A stretch of DNA of 64,000 bases, taken from an uncultured Acetatifactor sp. GTDB lineage: Bacteria > Bacillota > Clostridia > Lachnospirales > Lachnospiraceae. The notes under the pieces are model-generated. The model did no database searches, was not told the origin of the DNA, and was given only the letters and a program-made list of their open reading frames with translations. The translations under genes were made by a program, and so were the position numbers. Positions 35,684-44,095 of the stretch are shown here, one piece after another. The first letter of the stretch is position 1, and each line of letters begins with the position of its first letter. The stretch covers positions 60,179 through 124,178 of the forward strand of contig CAJTOJ010000008.1 in NCBI GenBank assembly GCA_910577665.1, read 5' to 3'.

Positions 35684-37532
35684 CTCCTGCCCCTCCTTTC
35701 TGTCCCGCTTCTGCCTCTTCTGGCTGTTTGTTTGTCCCGGCCTGGCTGCCAGGTCGTTCCTTGGGGTACTGGGAATAGTAGATTTCCCTGTACACCTCAC
35801 AGCCTGCAAGCAGTTCCTCATGGGTGCCAATGCCTGCCATCTCCCCGTCATCCAGCACAATGATCTGATCTGCATGGCGGATGGTGGAAGCTCTCTGGGA
35901 CACAATAAAGGTGGTGGTCGTCCCGGCCAGTTCCTTCAAAGCCCCCCGCAGTTTCGCGTCTGTAGCATAGTCCAGGGCAGAGGCACTGTCATCCAGGATA
36001 AGGATCTCCGGACGTCTCACCAGCGCCCTGGCAATGGTAAGACGCTGTCTCTGGCCTCCTGACAGGTTCTTACCGCTCTGGGAAATCCGGGCATCCAGTC
36101 CCCCCATCTTGCCTTCTACCACTTCCCTGGCCTGTGCCATATCAATGGCCTGCCACAGTTCCTCCTCTGTGGCACCGGGCCTGCCCCATTCCAGGTTGCT
36201 GCGTATGGTTCCCTTGAACAGTACCGCCTTCTGGGGTACCACGCCCATGCGTCTGCGCAGCTCCTCCTTCGGAATGAACCGGATGTCCCGGCCTTCCAGA
36301 CGGATGGCGCCTTGTGTCACAGGGTAGAAACCAGGGATCAGGTTCACCAGGGAAGTCTTGCCAGAACCGGTTCCGCCGATCACCCCGATGGTTTCACCCC
36401 GGTGCACCGCAAAATGCATGTTGTGAAGGGTCTCCGCACCAGCACCTGCATATGTTAGGGACACATGGTCAAATTCCAGGAAGGGACGGGACTGCAAGAC
36501 GCCCTGTCCCCCGGCTCTCTCCTGGCCGCAGGTCCCCTCATTGCTTCCGCCAGCGTGCAAGTCCTCCTGCCTGTCGGATGGCAGGTTCCGGATCTCAAAC
36601 ACCCCTGCCACCCGGTCGGCGCAGGCCAGGGCCTTGGTGATGGTGATGATCAGATTTGCCAGCTTCACCAGTTCCACCAGGATCTGAGACATATAGTTGA
36701 GGATGGCAATGACCTGCCCCTGGGTCAGATTCCCCAGGTTTACCTGGATGGCACCAGTGTAGATCAAGGCCACAATAGCACCATTTACGATTATATATGT
36801 CACAGGATTCATCACCGCACTGATTTTCCCCACAAAAGTCTGGCTGTGGGCCAGAGCCTTGTTATATGCACCAAACCGTGCCTCTTCCTGTGCCTCCTGG
36901 TGGAAAGCCCGGATCACCCGGACACCTGTCAGATTCTCCCTGGTGATTCCCAGCACCTTGTCCAGTCCGGCCTGCACCTTTTTGTACAGGGGCATGGTCC
37001 AGAGCATGATGCCAAATACCACAAGTGCCAGCAATGGAATGGCTACCACAAAAATCAAGGCACTTTTTACGTCAATGGTGAACGCCATGATCATGGCGCC
37101 AAATACGATGATAGGGGAACGCAGGAACAGACGCAGCACCATATTCACACCGGACTGCACCTGATTGATATCACTGGTCATGCGGGTGATCATGGTGGAA
37201 GTACCCGCTTTGTCCATGTTGGTGAAATCAAGCCCCAGAATATGGTCAAACAGAGCCTGCCTAAGCCTGGTGGAGAATCCCACCGCCGCTTTGGCCGCAA
37301 AAAACTGGGCCGTGATAGAGGACACAAGTCCTACCACAGCCAATGCCAGCAGGCATAGCCCCATCCTGCCAATGTACCCCACATCCGGGCTGGTCCTGCC
37401 GATTCCCCTGTCTATGATACCTGCCATCACCAGGGGAACCAGCAGCTCAAAAAAGGCTTCCAGGAGTTTAAAAAGCGGTGCCAGGACACACTCTTTCTTA
37501 TACGCTTTCAGATATTTCCATAATCTTCCCAT
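35667..37532 (-). CDS. Multidrug-type ABC exporter half (MdlA-like)
   Basis: First half of the heterodimer, 621 residues. Walker A is GGTGSGKTSL, signature LSGGQRQRLTIARAL and Walker B ILILDDSASALDY. The residue after the Walker B Asp is Asp rather than Glu, so this is the degenerate ATP site that heterodimeric exporters pair with a canonical one in the partner. A linker of about 25 residues with extra Gly and Arg precedes the ATPase domain. RBS GAGGGAGCG lies at the end of the phosphopantetheinyl transferase gene, 12 bases upstream. Confidence 0.93.
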   Translation of the reverse strand: MGRLWKYLKAYKKECVLAPLFKLLEAFFELLVPLVMAGIIDRGIGRTSPDVGYIGRMGLCLLALAVVGLVSSITAQFFAAKAAVGFSTRLRQALFDHILGLDFTNMDKAGTSTMITRMTSDINQVQSGVNMVLRLFLRSPIIVFGAMIMAFTIDVKSALIFVVAIPLLALVVFGIMLWTMPLYKKVQAGLDKVLGITRENLTGVRVIRAFHQEAQEEARFGAYNKALAHSQTFVGKISAVMNPVTYIIVNGAIVALIYTGAIQVNLGNLTQGQVIAILNYMSQILVELVKLANLIITITKALACADRVAGVFEIRNLPSDRQEDLHAGGSNEGTCGQERAGGQGVLQSRPFLEFDHVSLTYAGAGAETLHNMHFAVHRGETIGVIGGTGSGKTSLVNLIPGFYPVTQGAIRLEGRDIRFIPKEELRRRMGVVPQKAVLFKGTIRSNLEWGRPGATEEELWQAIDMAQAREVVEGKMGGLDARISQSGKNLSGGQRQRLTIARALVRRPEILILDDSASALDYATDAKLRGALKELAGTTTTFIVSQRASTIRHADQIIVLDDGEMAGIGTHEELLAGCEVYREIYYSQYPKERPGSQAGTNKQPEEAEAGQKGGAGDGREA

Positions 37533-37544
37533 GTCTACGCTCCC

Positions 37545-38381
37545 TCATAGTTCCCAATTGTAATATCCTGTACACACAGCAGCCTGGTAACCGGAAGGAC
37601 AAGGCACCTTAGTCCAGCACAATGCACTTGCCCCCGGAGCATCTCCGGTCTCCTGTCCGCCGCCTGGAATCTTCCCGCTATCTACAGGCTTTCCACACAC
37701 GGATCTTGCAAGTACCTTCGCCACACCTCTGCCAGTGAGCTTACCCAGAGCTTCTTTCCTGGTCCAGAGCCAGTAAAAAAGCATCCGTCTGTCCTCCTCT
37801 GACCTGCACTGTTCCAGAAGCCTGCATTCTTCCCCGGCAAAAAAGCGGCTGGCAAGCTTACCATAATCTGCCTGCTGCATCTTCTGGATATCGGCGCCTA
37901 CCTCCTGGCCAGACACGGCACACAACACATAGTCGCCGGAGTGGGACAGACTGAAAAAGAAAGGTCCCCCTGCCAGATAAGGCTTCCCCTGAGGACCATA
38001 GGTGTAGGATAACGGTACCGGGGCAGAAAGCTGCGTCTCCAGTTCCTCCAGAAGCTGTGATACCTCCAGCCTAAGGATCCGGCAGGCCTGGCTCCCCGGG
38101 GCGGCTGTCGGGGAATCTCCCCTGTACAGATAGTCAGCCATCCCCTTCTGCAGCAGCAGACCGGCGCCCATGCAGGCAGCCCTGGCCCCTTCTGTCCGCA
38201 TACGTGCCGCCTTCTGGCGCCTGGTTCCATCTATCCAGCCTGCCGCCTTCTGTGCAAGCACTTCCTGCGCATCCTGTATTTCCTGCACCCTTTGTCTTTC
38301 CCATATATCCTGTTTTTCCTGTGCCTCTGGTTTTTCCCGGAGCAGTTCCCCGATCCAGAGAAGGTAAATTCTGTCTTCCAT
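37545..38381 (-). CDS. 4'-phosphopantetheinyl transferase, Sfp superfamily
   Basis: Transfers phosphopantetheine from CoA to a carrier-protein serine. Family motifs are SHSGDYVLCAVS, the Mg-binding GADIQ and WTRKEALGKLTGRG. The N-terminal region contains a charged helix-rich stretch (about residues 15-65). The open frame continues to a TTG at 38447, but that lies inside an interspersed repeat; the ATG at 38381 (MEDRIYLLW) matches where such proteins begin, with 38390 as an alternative and no strong ribosome site for either. No NRPS, PKS or ACP gene is nearby; it precedes the exporter pair by 12 bp and probably shares its transcript. Confidence 0.85.
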   Translation of the reverse strand: MEDRIYLLWIGELLREKPEAQEKQDIWERQRVQEIQDAQEVLAQKAAGWIDGTRRQKAARMRTEGARAACMGAGLLLQKGMADYLYRGDSPTAAPGSQACRILRLEVSQLLEELETQLSAPVPLSYTYGPQGKPYLAGGPFFFSLSHSGDYVLCAVSGQEVGADIQKMQQADYGKLASRFFAGEECRLLEQCRSEEDRRMLFYWLWTRKEALGKLTGRGVAKVLARSVCGKPVDSGKIPGGGQETGDAPGASALCWTKVPCPSGYQAAVCTGYYNWEL

Positions 38382-38436
38382 GCCATCCATGCCATCCCCG
38401 CAGGCATCCCCATCCAGCTTCCTGTGGGCATTCTTC

Positions 38437-38474
38437 CAAGTCAGCAACCCCGCCGCAAGCAGCGGGGTATGTGG
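38437..38474 (+). repeat. Short interspersed hairpin repeat R1, copy 2
   Basis: CAAGTCAGCAA then CCCCGCCGC...CAGCGGGG. Followed 37 bp later by R2, the two making a ~160-bp composite block between aspS and the phosphopantetheinyl transferase gene. Confidence 0.7.
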
Positions 38475-38510
38475 TCTTCGCTCCGCTTCGGTGGGTACTG
38501 ATCATGCGCC

Positions 38511-38586
38511 ACCAGCGCTACACCCCCCTGGCGGCAGCGCCAAATAAATGCTGGCGCATCCGCCTGGCTCATTGCCCGCGGGAATA
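38511..38586 (+). repeat. Interspersed repeat R2, copy 1
   Basis: Core CCTGGCGGCA-GCGCCAAAT-ATGCTGGCGCATCCGCCTGGCTC-TTGC-CGCGGGAAT pattern, with inverted GGCG/CGCC pairs. A close copy is at 47916-47996, same orientation. Confidence 0.75.
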
Positions 38587-38633
38587 TAGGCGTCCCCCTG
38601 ACAACCTGCTTCTCATCCCTTCGTGACCTGGGA

Positions 38634-40436
38634 TTACTCTGTCTCTTCCCCCTGTTCCTCCACCAGACTTAAGCACAGCTCCTCCAGCTGTGCAGGATCC
38701 ACCTGCCCGGGGGCCTCCGACATCAGACAGGAGGCATCCTTCACCTTGGGGAAGGCGATCACTTCCCGGATACTCTCCGCTCCCACCAGAAGCATCACAA
38801 AGCGGTCCAGGCCGATGGCCAGTCCTGCATGGGGCGGCACGCCGTATCGGAAGGCATCCAGCAGGAACCCGAACTGCTCATGGGCCTTCTCTTTAGTAAA
38901 GCCGAGAGCTTCAAACATCTGCTCCTGTACATCGCTCTGGAAGATCCTGACACTGCCGCCGCCCAGCTCCACACCATTTAACACAATATCGTAAGCCTTG
39001 GCCCGCACCGCCCCGGGATCCTCTTGCAGCTTCTCCAGGTCTTCCTCCATGGGCATAGTGAAGGGATGGTGCATGGCTACATACCTCTCTTCCTCCTCGC
39101 TCCACTCAAACTGAGGGAACTGCGTCACCCACAGGAAATCAAATCTATTGTTGTCAATCAGCCCAAGCTGCCTGGCAAGCTCCACCCGCAAAGCCCCCAG
39201 CACGGCCCAGACTGTTTTCAGACGGTCCGCCGCAAAGAGCAGCAGATCCCCCGCTTCTCCTTCCATGGCAGCCACCAGGGCCTGTAGCTGGTCTTCTGTC
39301 AGGAACTTGGCGAAGGAAGACTTGCAGGTACCATCCGGCATCACCGCCAGATAAGCCAGTCCTTTGGCGCCGTATCCCCTGGCATATTCCACCAGGGCGT
39401 CAATCTTCTTCCTGGGCATTTCCGCCTGTCCCTTCACATTGATGCCCCGGACAGAGCCGCCTGCTTCCAGTGCCCCGGTAAACACACCGAAGCCGCAGCC
39501 CTCCACTACCTTGGATACATCCTTCAGCTCCATCCCAAAGCGGGTATCCGGCTTATCGGAGCCATAACGGTTCATGGCCTCATCCCAGGTCATCCTGGGG
39601 ATGGGCAGAGCCACCTGCAGACCGATGGCCTCCCTGCACACCTGGGCCACCATCCGCTCTGTGGCATCCATCACATCATCCACATCCACAAAAGACATCT
39701 CCAGATCCACCTGGGTAAATTCCGGCTGCCTGTCCGCCCTGAGATCCTCGTCCCGGAAACATTTTGCTATCTGGAAATACCTGTCATACCCGGAGCACAT
39801 AAGAAGCTGCTTGAAAATCTGGGGAGACTGGGGCAGTGCGTAGAAGCAGCCCGGATGCACACGGCTGGGCACCAGGTAATCCCTGGCTCCCTCCGGTGTT
39901 GACTTATTTAAAACCGGGGTCTCTATCTCCAGAAATCCTTCCCTGGAGAGGAAAGCCCGGATAGTGGTGGCAATCTTGCTGCGCAGGATCAGATTCCTCT
40001 GCAGGTCTGGCCTGCGCAGATCCAGATAGCGGTATTTCAGCCGAAGCTCCTCCTTTGTCCTGGATCCTTCCTCAATGGGAAAAGGCGGTGTCTCCGCCTC
40101 GGAGAGCACACGGGCCTCCTTCGCCCGGATCTCTATCTGGCCGGTGGCCAGATTCTCGTTCACAGCCCCGGAGCGCTCTTCCACCCGGCCTGTGACTGCC
40201 ACCACAAATTCACTGCGCATCTTCTCCGCCTTGGCAAAATTCCCCGTCCCGCAGTCACCCTCCTCGAAAATAATCTGCAGAATCCCGGAACGATCCCTCA
40301 GATCCACAAAAATGATGCCGCCTTTGTTACGCTGCTTCTGCACCCAGCCCATAACGGTGACAGTCTCTCCCACATTGGCCACGGACAGCTCCCCGCAGCG
40401 GTGTGTCCTTTTCAAACCCTTCATTGATTCTGCCAT
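38634..40436 (-). CDS. aspS: Aspartyl-tRNA synthetase
   Basis: Class II synthetase of 600 residues charging tRNA-Asp (possibly also tRNA-Asn). An N-terminal OB-fold anticodon-binding domain (VMGWVQKQRNKGG, FVDLRDRSG) precedes the catalytic core with motif 2 FRDEDLRADRQPEFTQ and motif 3 GLAIGLDRFVML; the bacterial-type GAD insertion lies between about residues 290 and 410. The ATG at 40436 follows GTGAGGG; an ATG four codons later is possible. It follows hisS on the same strand with a gap of 194 bp packed with hairpins. hisS-aspS is a common Firmicute order. Confidence 0.96.
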   Translation of the reverse strand: MAESMKGLKRTHRCGELSVANVGETVTVMGWVQKQRNKGGIIFVDLRDRSGILQIIFEEGDCGTGNFAKAEKMRSEFVVAVTGRVEERSGAVNENLATGQIEIRAKEARVLSEAETPPFPIEEGSRTKEELRLKYRYLDLRRPDLQRNLILRSKIATTIRAFLSREGFLEIETPVLNKSTPEGARDYLVPSRVHPGCFYALPQSPQIFKQLLMCSGYDRYFQIAKCFRDEDLRADRQPEFTQVDLEMSFVDVDDVMDATERMVAQVCREAIGLQVALPIPRMTWDEAMNRYGSDKPDTRFGMELKDVSKVVEGCGFGVFTGALEAGGSVRGINVKGQAEMPRKKIDALVEYARGYGAKGLAYLAVMPDGTCKSSFAKFLTEDQLQALVAAMEGEAGDLLLFAADRLKTVWAVLGALRVELARQLGLIDNNRFDFLWVTQFPQFEWSEEEERYVAMHHPFTMPMEEDLEKLQEDPGAVRAKAYDIVLNGVELGGGSVRIFQSDVQEQMFEALGFTKEKAHEQFGFLLDAFRYGVPPHAGLAIGLDRFVMLLVGAESIREVIAFPKVKDASCLMSEAPGQVDPAQLEELCLSLVEEQGEETE

Positions 40437-40502
40437 AATTCCCTCACAATCTGCAGACCTTTTCATTCTGCGCTTTTTATCTTTTTTCCAACATCCAGAC
40501 AT

Positions 40503-40641
40503 GCCGCCTACGGCGTCAGTGCCATTCAAATGGCACAAACAATGGATGAAGAACGCTGTCCTTGCGTTCTTCTGTGTGAAGAAGCTCTGCTCGCAGAGCG
40601 TGAAATCACTTGGCGAGGCCTTTTTCGAGCTTAGTGATTTC
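40503..40641 (-). repeat. Array of five hairpins between hisS and aspS
   Basis: Consecutive inverted repeats: 40503-40514, 40519-40536 (GTGCCATT/AATGGCAC), 40548-40572 (GAAGAACGC/GCGTTCTTC), 40584-40599 (GCTCTGC/GCAGAGC) and 40602-40641 (GAAATCACT/AGTGATTTC, overlapping the hisS stop). Sequences differ, so this is not a tandem repeat. It may be a processing or attenuation region. Confidence 0.65.
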
Positions 40642-41899
40642 CTTCGCACTTTTCCCGGTAGAACTCCACAATCTCCTGATACCCCTCTGCCGCAAGCTGC
40701 TCCTTCTGGAACTTCTTGTTCTTGTTCATGCGGACCACCAACACCTGGTTGCCCTCTTTTCTTGCCTCCTGGGCTTTGGCAATCACATCCATAAGTCCTT
40801 CCCCGGATACACCTTTTTCCACCAGATAAGCCGCCTTCCGGCTGTCCCCCGGCACCTGGAAACCGCTTTCTGTCAGCAGCAGGATGATCCTCTCAAAGCC
40901 TATGGAAAATCCACAGGCAGGCACAGCATTGCCGGTAAATTTCCCCACCATCTCATCATATCTTCCGCCGCCTCCGCAGCTCCCACCAAATTCCGGGATG
41001 GCGACCTCATAGATCGTACCTGTATAATAGGACATCCCCCTTACCAGGGTGGCATCGAATACCATCTGAAAATCTGCTGTCCTGGTGGCAGTCACACTGT
41101 CCATGATCTCCCGCAGACCCTGGGTGACAGAAGGATCCAGCACCCCTTCCAGCTTTTCGGCCAGATAGGCCACGCCGTCCTCCGCCTGGGCCAGTCCCCC
41201 ATACAGGGCCAGATACTTCTCCACTGCCGCCTGGGGCAATCCTTTTTCCAGCAGTTCTGCCTGCACTCCCTCCTGGCCGATCTTGTCCATTTTGTCCAGG
41301 GTGATAAACACGCTGTCATAGTCCTCCCGGGCAAAGCCACTGTAAACTGCCATGGCCTTCAGGATCTGTCTGTCATTGATTCGGATCTCAAAGCCTTTGA
41401 AGCCAAGCCTCCCCAAAGTAGTGGTGGTGGCCAGGATCAGTTCAATTTCCGCCAGATTAGATGGCTCTCCCAGAATGTCAATATCACACTGCATAAACTG
41501 ACGGAAACGTCCTCTCTGGGGCCGCTCTGCACGCCACACATTTCCTATCTGCAGGGCTTTGAAAGGCGCAGGCAGGGAGGCCGCATTGTTGGCATAATAC
41601 CGCACCAGGGGCACCGTCAAATCGTAGCGAAGTCCCCCGTCCACCACTTCCTCCTCGGTCCGGGCCTGGGCTATATCCAGCTTCTCCCCCCGCTTCAGAA
41701 TCTTGAAAACCAGCTTCTCATTGTCCCCGCCCTGCCTGTTGGTCAGGTTCTCAATATGATCCACACCTGGCGTTTCCATGGAGGTAAACCCAAAACTTCC
41801 GTAAGTCTCCTTAATCACGCCAATGACATAATCCCGGATCTGCATCTCCCGGGGCAGGATATCCCTCATGCCTGTAACTGGTTTCTTCTTCAAAGCCAT
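40631..41899 (-). CDS. hisS: Histidyl-tRNA synthetase
   Basis: Class II synthetase of 422 residues. The N-terminus ALKKKPVTGMRDILP, motif 2 (RAERPQRGRFRQFMQCD), the histidine-specific GRYDEMVG and motif 3 ACGFSIGFERI are all present, with the anticodon-binding domain in the last 100 residues (LVVRMNKNKKF). The ATG at 41899 follows AAGGAGGT; the frame extends further upstream without a ribosome site. A consensus promoter is 62-90 bp upstream. No T-box leader fits in the short gap to the divergent sufC gene. Confidence 0.96.
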   Translation of the reverse strand: MALKKKPVTGMRDILPREMQIRDYVIGVIKETYGSFGFTSMETPGVDHIENLTNRQGGDNEKLVFKILKRGEKLDIAQARTEEEVVDGGLRYDLTVPLVRYYANNAASLPAPFKALQIGNVWRAERPQRGRFRQFMQCDIDILGEPSNLAEIELILATTTTLGRLGFKGFEIRINDRQILKAMAVYSGFAREDYDSVFITLDKMDKIGQEGVQAELLEKGLPQAAVEKYLALYGGLAQAEDGVAYLAEKLEGVLDPSVTQGLREIMDSVTATRTADFQMVFDATLVRGMSYYTGTIYEVAIPEFGGSCGGGGRYDEMVGKFTGNAVPACGFSIGFERIILLLTESGFQVPGDSRKAAYLVEKGVSGEGLMDVIAKAQEARKEGNQVLVVRMNKNKKFQKEQLAAEGYQEIVEFYREKCEGNH

Positions 41900-41960
41900 A
41901 CTCGTACCTCCTTGTGCGCTTTCCTTATTCTGATCCGCTGCTTTCTGCATATTCTTATAC

Positions 41961-41989
41961 ATAATATATTTTTTCCAGGGCGGTGTCAA
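41961..41989 (-). promoter_or_regulatory. Consensus promoter of hisS-aspS
   Basis: TTGACA (41989-41984), 17-bp spacer, TATTAT (41966-41961). Confidence 0.85.
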
Positions 41990-42030
41990 CTGCCTGAAAA
42001 TCAAAAACCTGTGTAACTTTTCCGAAAATG

Positions 42031-42092
42031 TGCTATACTGATAGGCGTGGCAGGAACAGGCCCTGGGTAAAGCCACCCGGCCTGACCCAGGG
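42031..42092 (+). promoter_or_regulatory. sufC promoter and structured leader
   Basis: Extended -10 TGCTATACT (42032-42039 region) with only a weak -35. The leader then holds an 8-bp hairpin CCCTGGGT/ACCCAGGG (42061-42092) before the AGGAGG ribosome site at 42121. Confidence 0.5.
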
Positions 42093-42134
42093 CTACAGAC
42101 ACTCGTAAATCCCTACAACCAGGAGGAAACACAT

Positions 42135-42992
42135 ATGCTTGAACTACAGAATCTGTCCTTCCAGGTGTCAGACAACACAAAAGGACAGAAAGAAATCATA
42201 AAAGACATAAACCTGACCTTTGATGACCATGCCTTCATTGCCATCACAGGTCCCAACGGTGGCGGGAAATCCACCCTGGCCAAACTCATTATGGGCATTG
42301 AACAGCCCACATCCGGCCGTATCCTCTTCAATGGCACGGACATCACCGGGCTGAATATCACCGACCGGGCCAGGCTGGGCATCAGCTTCGCCTTCCAGCA
42401 GCCAGTGCGTTTCAAAGGCATCAAGGTAAAAGACCTGATCGCCCTGGCTGCCCAGAAACAGCCTGGTCCCACGCAGAATCAAGCCGGACCAGCATCCGGC
42501 CAGGACACCGGGGCCCAGGCAGCTTTCGCCACAAATGCTGCATTCCAGACCTCCCAGGCCCGGACCAACCTGTCTTCCGCCTGCGACTATCTCTCCCAGG
42601 TAGGTCTCTGTGCCAGGGACTATATCAACAGGGATGTGGACTCCAGCCTCTCCGGCGGTGAGCTGAAGCGCATCGAGATCGCCACCATCATTGCCCGCAA
42701 TGCGCCGCTGGCTGTCTTCGATGAACCGGAAGCCGGGATCGACCTGTGGAGCTTCAGCAACTTGATCAAGGTCTTCGAGGATCTGCACCAGACCAGGGAC
42801 AATTCCCTAATCATTATCTCCCACCAGGAACGGATCTTAAACATTGCAGATGAGATCGTGGTGCTGGCGGAGGGCAATGTGCAGGCCAGGGGACGCAGGG
42901 AGGATATCCTGCCGGAGCTGTTAAAGGGTACAGAGGGGTGCCGGTTCTACAAGTCAATAACCCCTCCGCAGACAGCGGGGCATGGAATCTGA
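42135..42992 (+). CDS. sufC: Fe-S cluster assembly ATPase SufC
   Basis: Cytoplasmic ABC ATPase that drives the SUF scaffold, 285 residues. Walker A GPNGGGKST, Q-loop FAFQQPVRFKG, signature SLSGGELKRIEIATI and Walker B LAVFDEPEAGIDLWS match SufC. Two oddities: an insertion of about 40 Gln-, Ala- and Gly-rich residues in the helical domain (after ALAAQKQ), and a C-terminus whose last 13 codons plus stop come from the interspersed R1 repeat (42950-42985). RBS AGGAGG at good spacing. With the next gene it makes a two-component SufBC-like system lacking sufS, sufU and sufA nearby. Confidence 0.93.
   Translation: MLELQNLSFQVSDNTKGQKEIIKDINLTFDDHAFIAITGPNGGGKSTLAKLIMGIEQPTSGRILFNGTDITGLNITDRARLGISFAFQQPVRFKGIKVKDLIALAAQKQPGPTQNQAGPASGQDTGAQAAFATNAAFQTSQARTNLSSACDYLSQVGLCARDYINRDVDSSLSGGELKRIEIATIIARNAPLAVFDEPEAGIDLWSFSNLIKVFEDLHQTRDNSLIIISHQERILNIADEIVVLAEGNVQARGRREDILPELLKGTEGCRFYKSITPPQTAGHGI
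42950..42985 (+). repeat. Short interspersed hairpin repeat R1, copy 3 (inside the sufC 3' end)
   Basis: CAAGTCAATAA then CCCCTCCGC...CAGCGGGG and CATGG, in the same orientation as the other copies. It is read in frame as the C-terminal tail of SufC. Confidence 0.75.
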
Positions 42993-43061
42993 TGCGCCCC
43001 GGAAGGCATTGATCCTCACAGCATGCGCAATGAACCTGTGGAGAAAGAAAGGAGACCTATT

Positions 43062-43979
43062 ATGGATGAGATACAGAGACTTTTATTAGAACAGGTGGCC
43101 GGTCTGCACGAGATGCCAGCAGGCGCCTACAATATCCGCGCCAATGGCACAAGCACGGACCGCTCCACCACTGCCAACATTGATATCGTGACCAAAGAAG
43201 ACAAGCCAGGTATCGACATTGTGATCAAGCCCGGTACCCGGAAAGAAAGCGTGCATATCCCGGTGCTCTTAAGCCAGAGCGGACTCACAGAGATGGTGTA
43301 CAATGATTTCCACGTGGGCGATGACTGCGATGTGACCATTGTGGCCGGCTGCGGCATCCACAACGGAGGAGATGCCGACAGCCGCCATGACGGTATCCAC
43401 AGCTTCTATATCGGAAAAAACGCCCATGTGAAATATGTGGAGAAGCACTATGGCAGCGGGGACGGACGCGGTTCCCGGATCATGAACCCCGAGACCGTAA
43501 TAGAACTGGGGGAAAACAGCTTCATGGAGCTGGAGACCGTACAGATCAAGGGTGTGGATTCCACCAGACGCTCCACCAGCGCCAGGCTGGCCGATGGTGC
43601 CAGACTCATTGTCACGGAAAAGCTGATGACCCATGGCAACCAGACTGCAGAGACCTCCTTCCAGGTGGACTTAGACGGGGCAGATTCCAGTGCCAACATC
43701 ATCTCCCGCTCCGTGGCCAGGGACGAATCCAGCCAGCTCTTTCTGTCCAGAATCAATGGTAACAACCGCTGCAAGGGACATTCCGAGTGTGATGGCATCA
43801 TCATGGACAATGCAAAGATCAGTGCCATTCCGGAGATCACAGCAGGTTGCCTGGATGCGGAACTGATCCATGAAGCCGCCATCGGGAAGATCGCCGGAGA
43901 GCAGATCACCAAGCTTATGACCCTGGGGCTGACAGAAGAAGAGGCCGAAGCCCAGATTGTAAACGGATTCCTGAAATGA
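43062..43979 (+). CDS. SufB/SufD-family Fe-S scaffold protein
   Basis: Partner of SufC, 305 residues. The beta-helix core of the SufBD family is visible (IHSFYIGKNAHVKYVEKHYG, MELETVQIKGVDSTRRST, LDGADSSANIISRSVARDESS) along with C-terminal KISAIPEITAGCLDAELIHEAAIGKI, where SufBD proteins bind SufC. It is shorter than E. coli SufB (495) or SufD (423), like the single compact SufB of anaerobic two-gene systems. The ATG at 43062 follows AAAGGAG; the frame opens 13 codons earlier without a site. Cys and His in the C-terminal motif could support cluster assembly. Confidence 0.88.
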   Translation: MDEIQRLLLEQVAGLHEMPAGAYNIRANGTSTDRSTTANIDIVTKEDKPGIDIVIKPGTRKESVHIPVLLSQSGLTEMVYNDFHVGDDCDVTIVAGCGIHNGGDADSRHDGIHSFYIGKNAHVKYVEKHYGSGDGRGSRIMNPETVIELGENSFMELETVQIKGVDSTRRSTSARLADGARLIVTEKLMTHGNQTAETSFQVDLDGADSSANIISRSVARDESSQLFLSRINGNNRCKGHSECDGIIMDNAKISAIPEITAGCLDAELIHEAAIGKIAGEQITKLMTLGLTEEEAEAQIVNGFLK

Positions 43980-44046
43980 TCCGGTATTCCCTGCCGGATC
44001 CAGGCGAAAGGACTTTTTCTTTTGCCGGGTATACATAATCTCACAG

Positions 44047-44095
44047 CCTCCGGGACAAGATAGGAATAACAATTTTTGTCCCGGAGGTTTTTATT
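44047..44095 (+). terminator. Terminator-like hairpin carrying the nifJ ribosome site
   Basis: A perfect 12-bp stem joins CCTCCGGGACAA (44047-44058) to TTGTCCCGGAGG (44076-44087), followed by TTTTTATT and then the nifJ ATG at 44096. The GGAGG Shine-Dalgarno is the last part of the 3' arm, so the same structure looks like the terminator of the suf transcript and the translation-start control of nifJ. Confidence 0.75.

Noticed and set aside
37545..38447. TTG at 38447 as start of the phosphopantetheinyl transferase
   Set aside because: It lies within the interspersed R1 repeat and adds residues unlike the family; ATG at 38381 fits better.
40503..40641. CRISPR array
   Set aside because: The hairpins differ in sequence, no repeat recurs at regular spacing and no cas genes are near.
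41900..42134. T-box riboswitch before hisS
   Set aside because: The promoter is only 60-90 bp from the start codon and neither the T-box sequence nor a specifier hairpin is visible.
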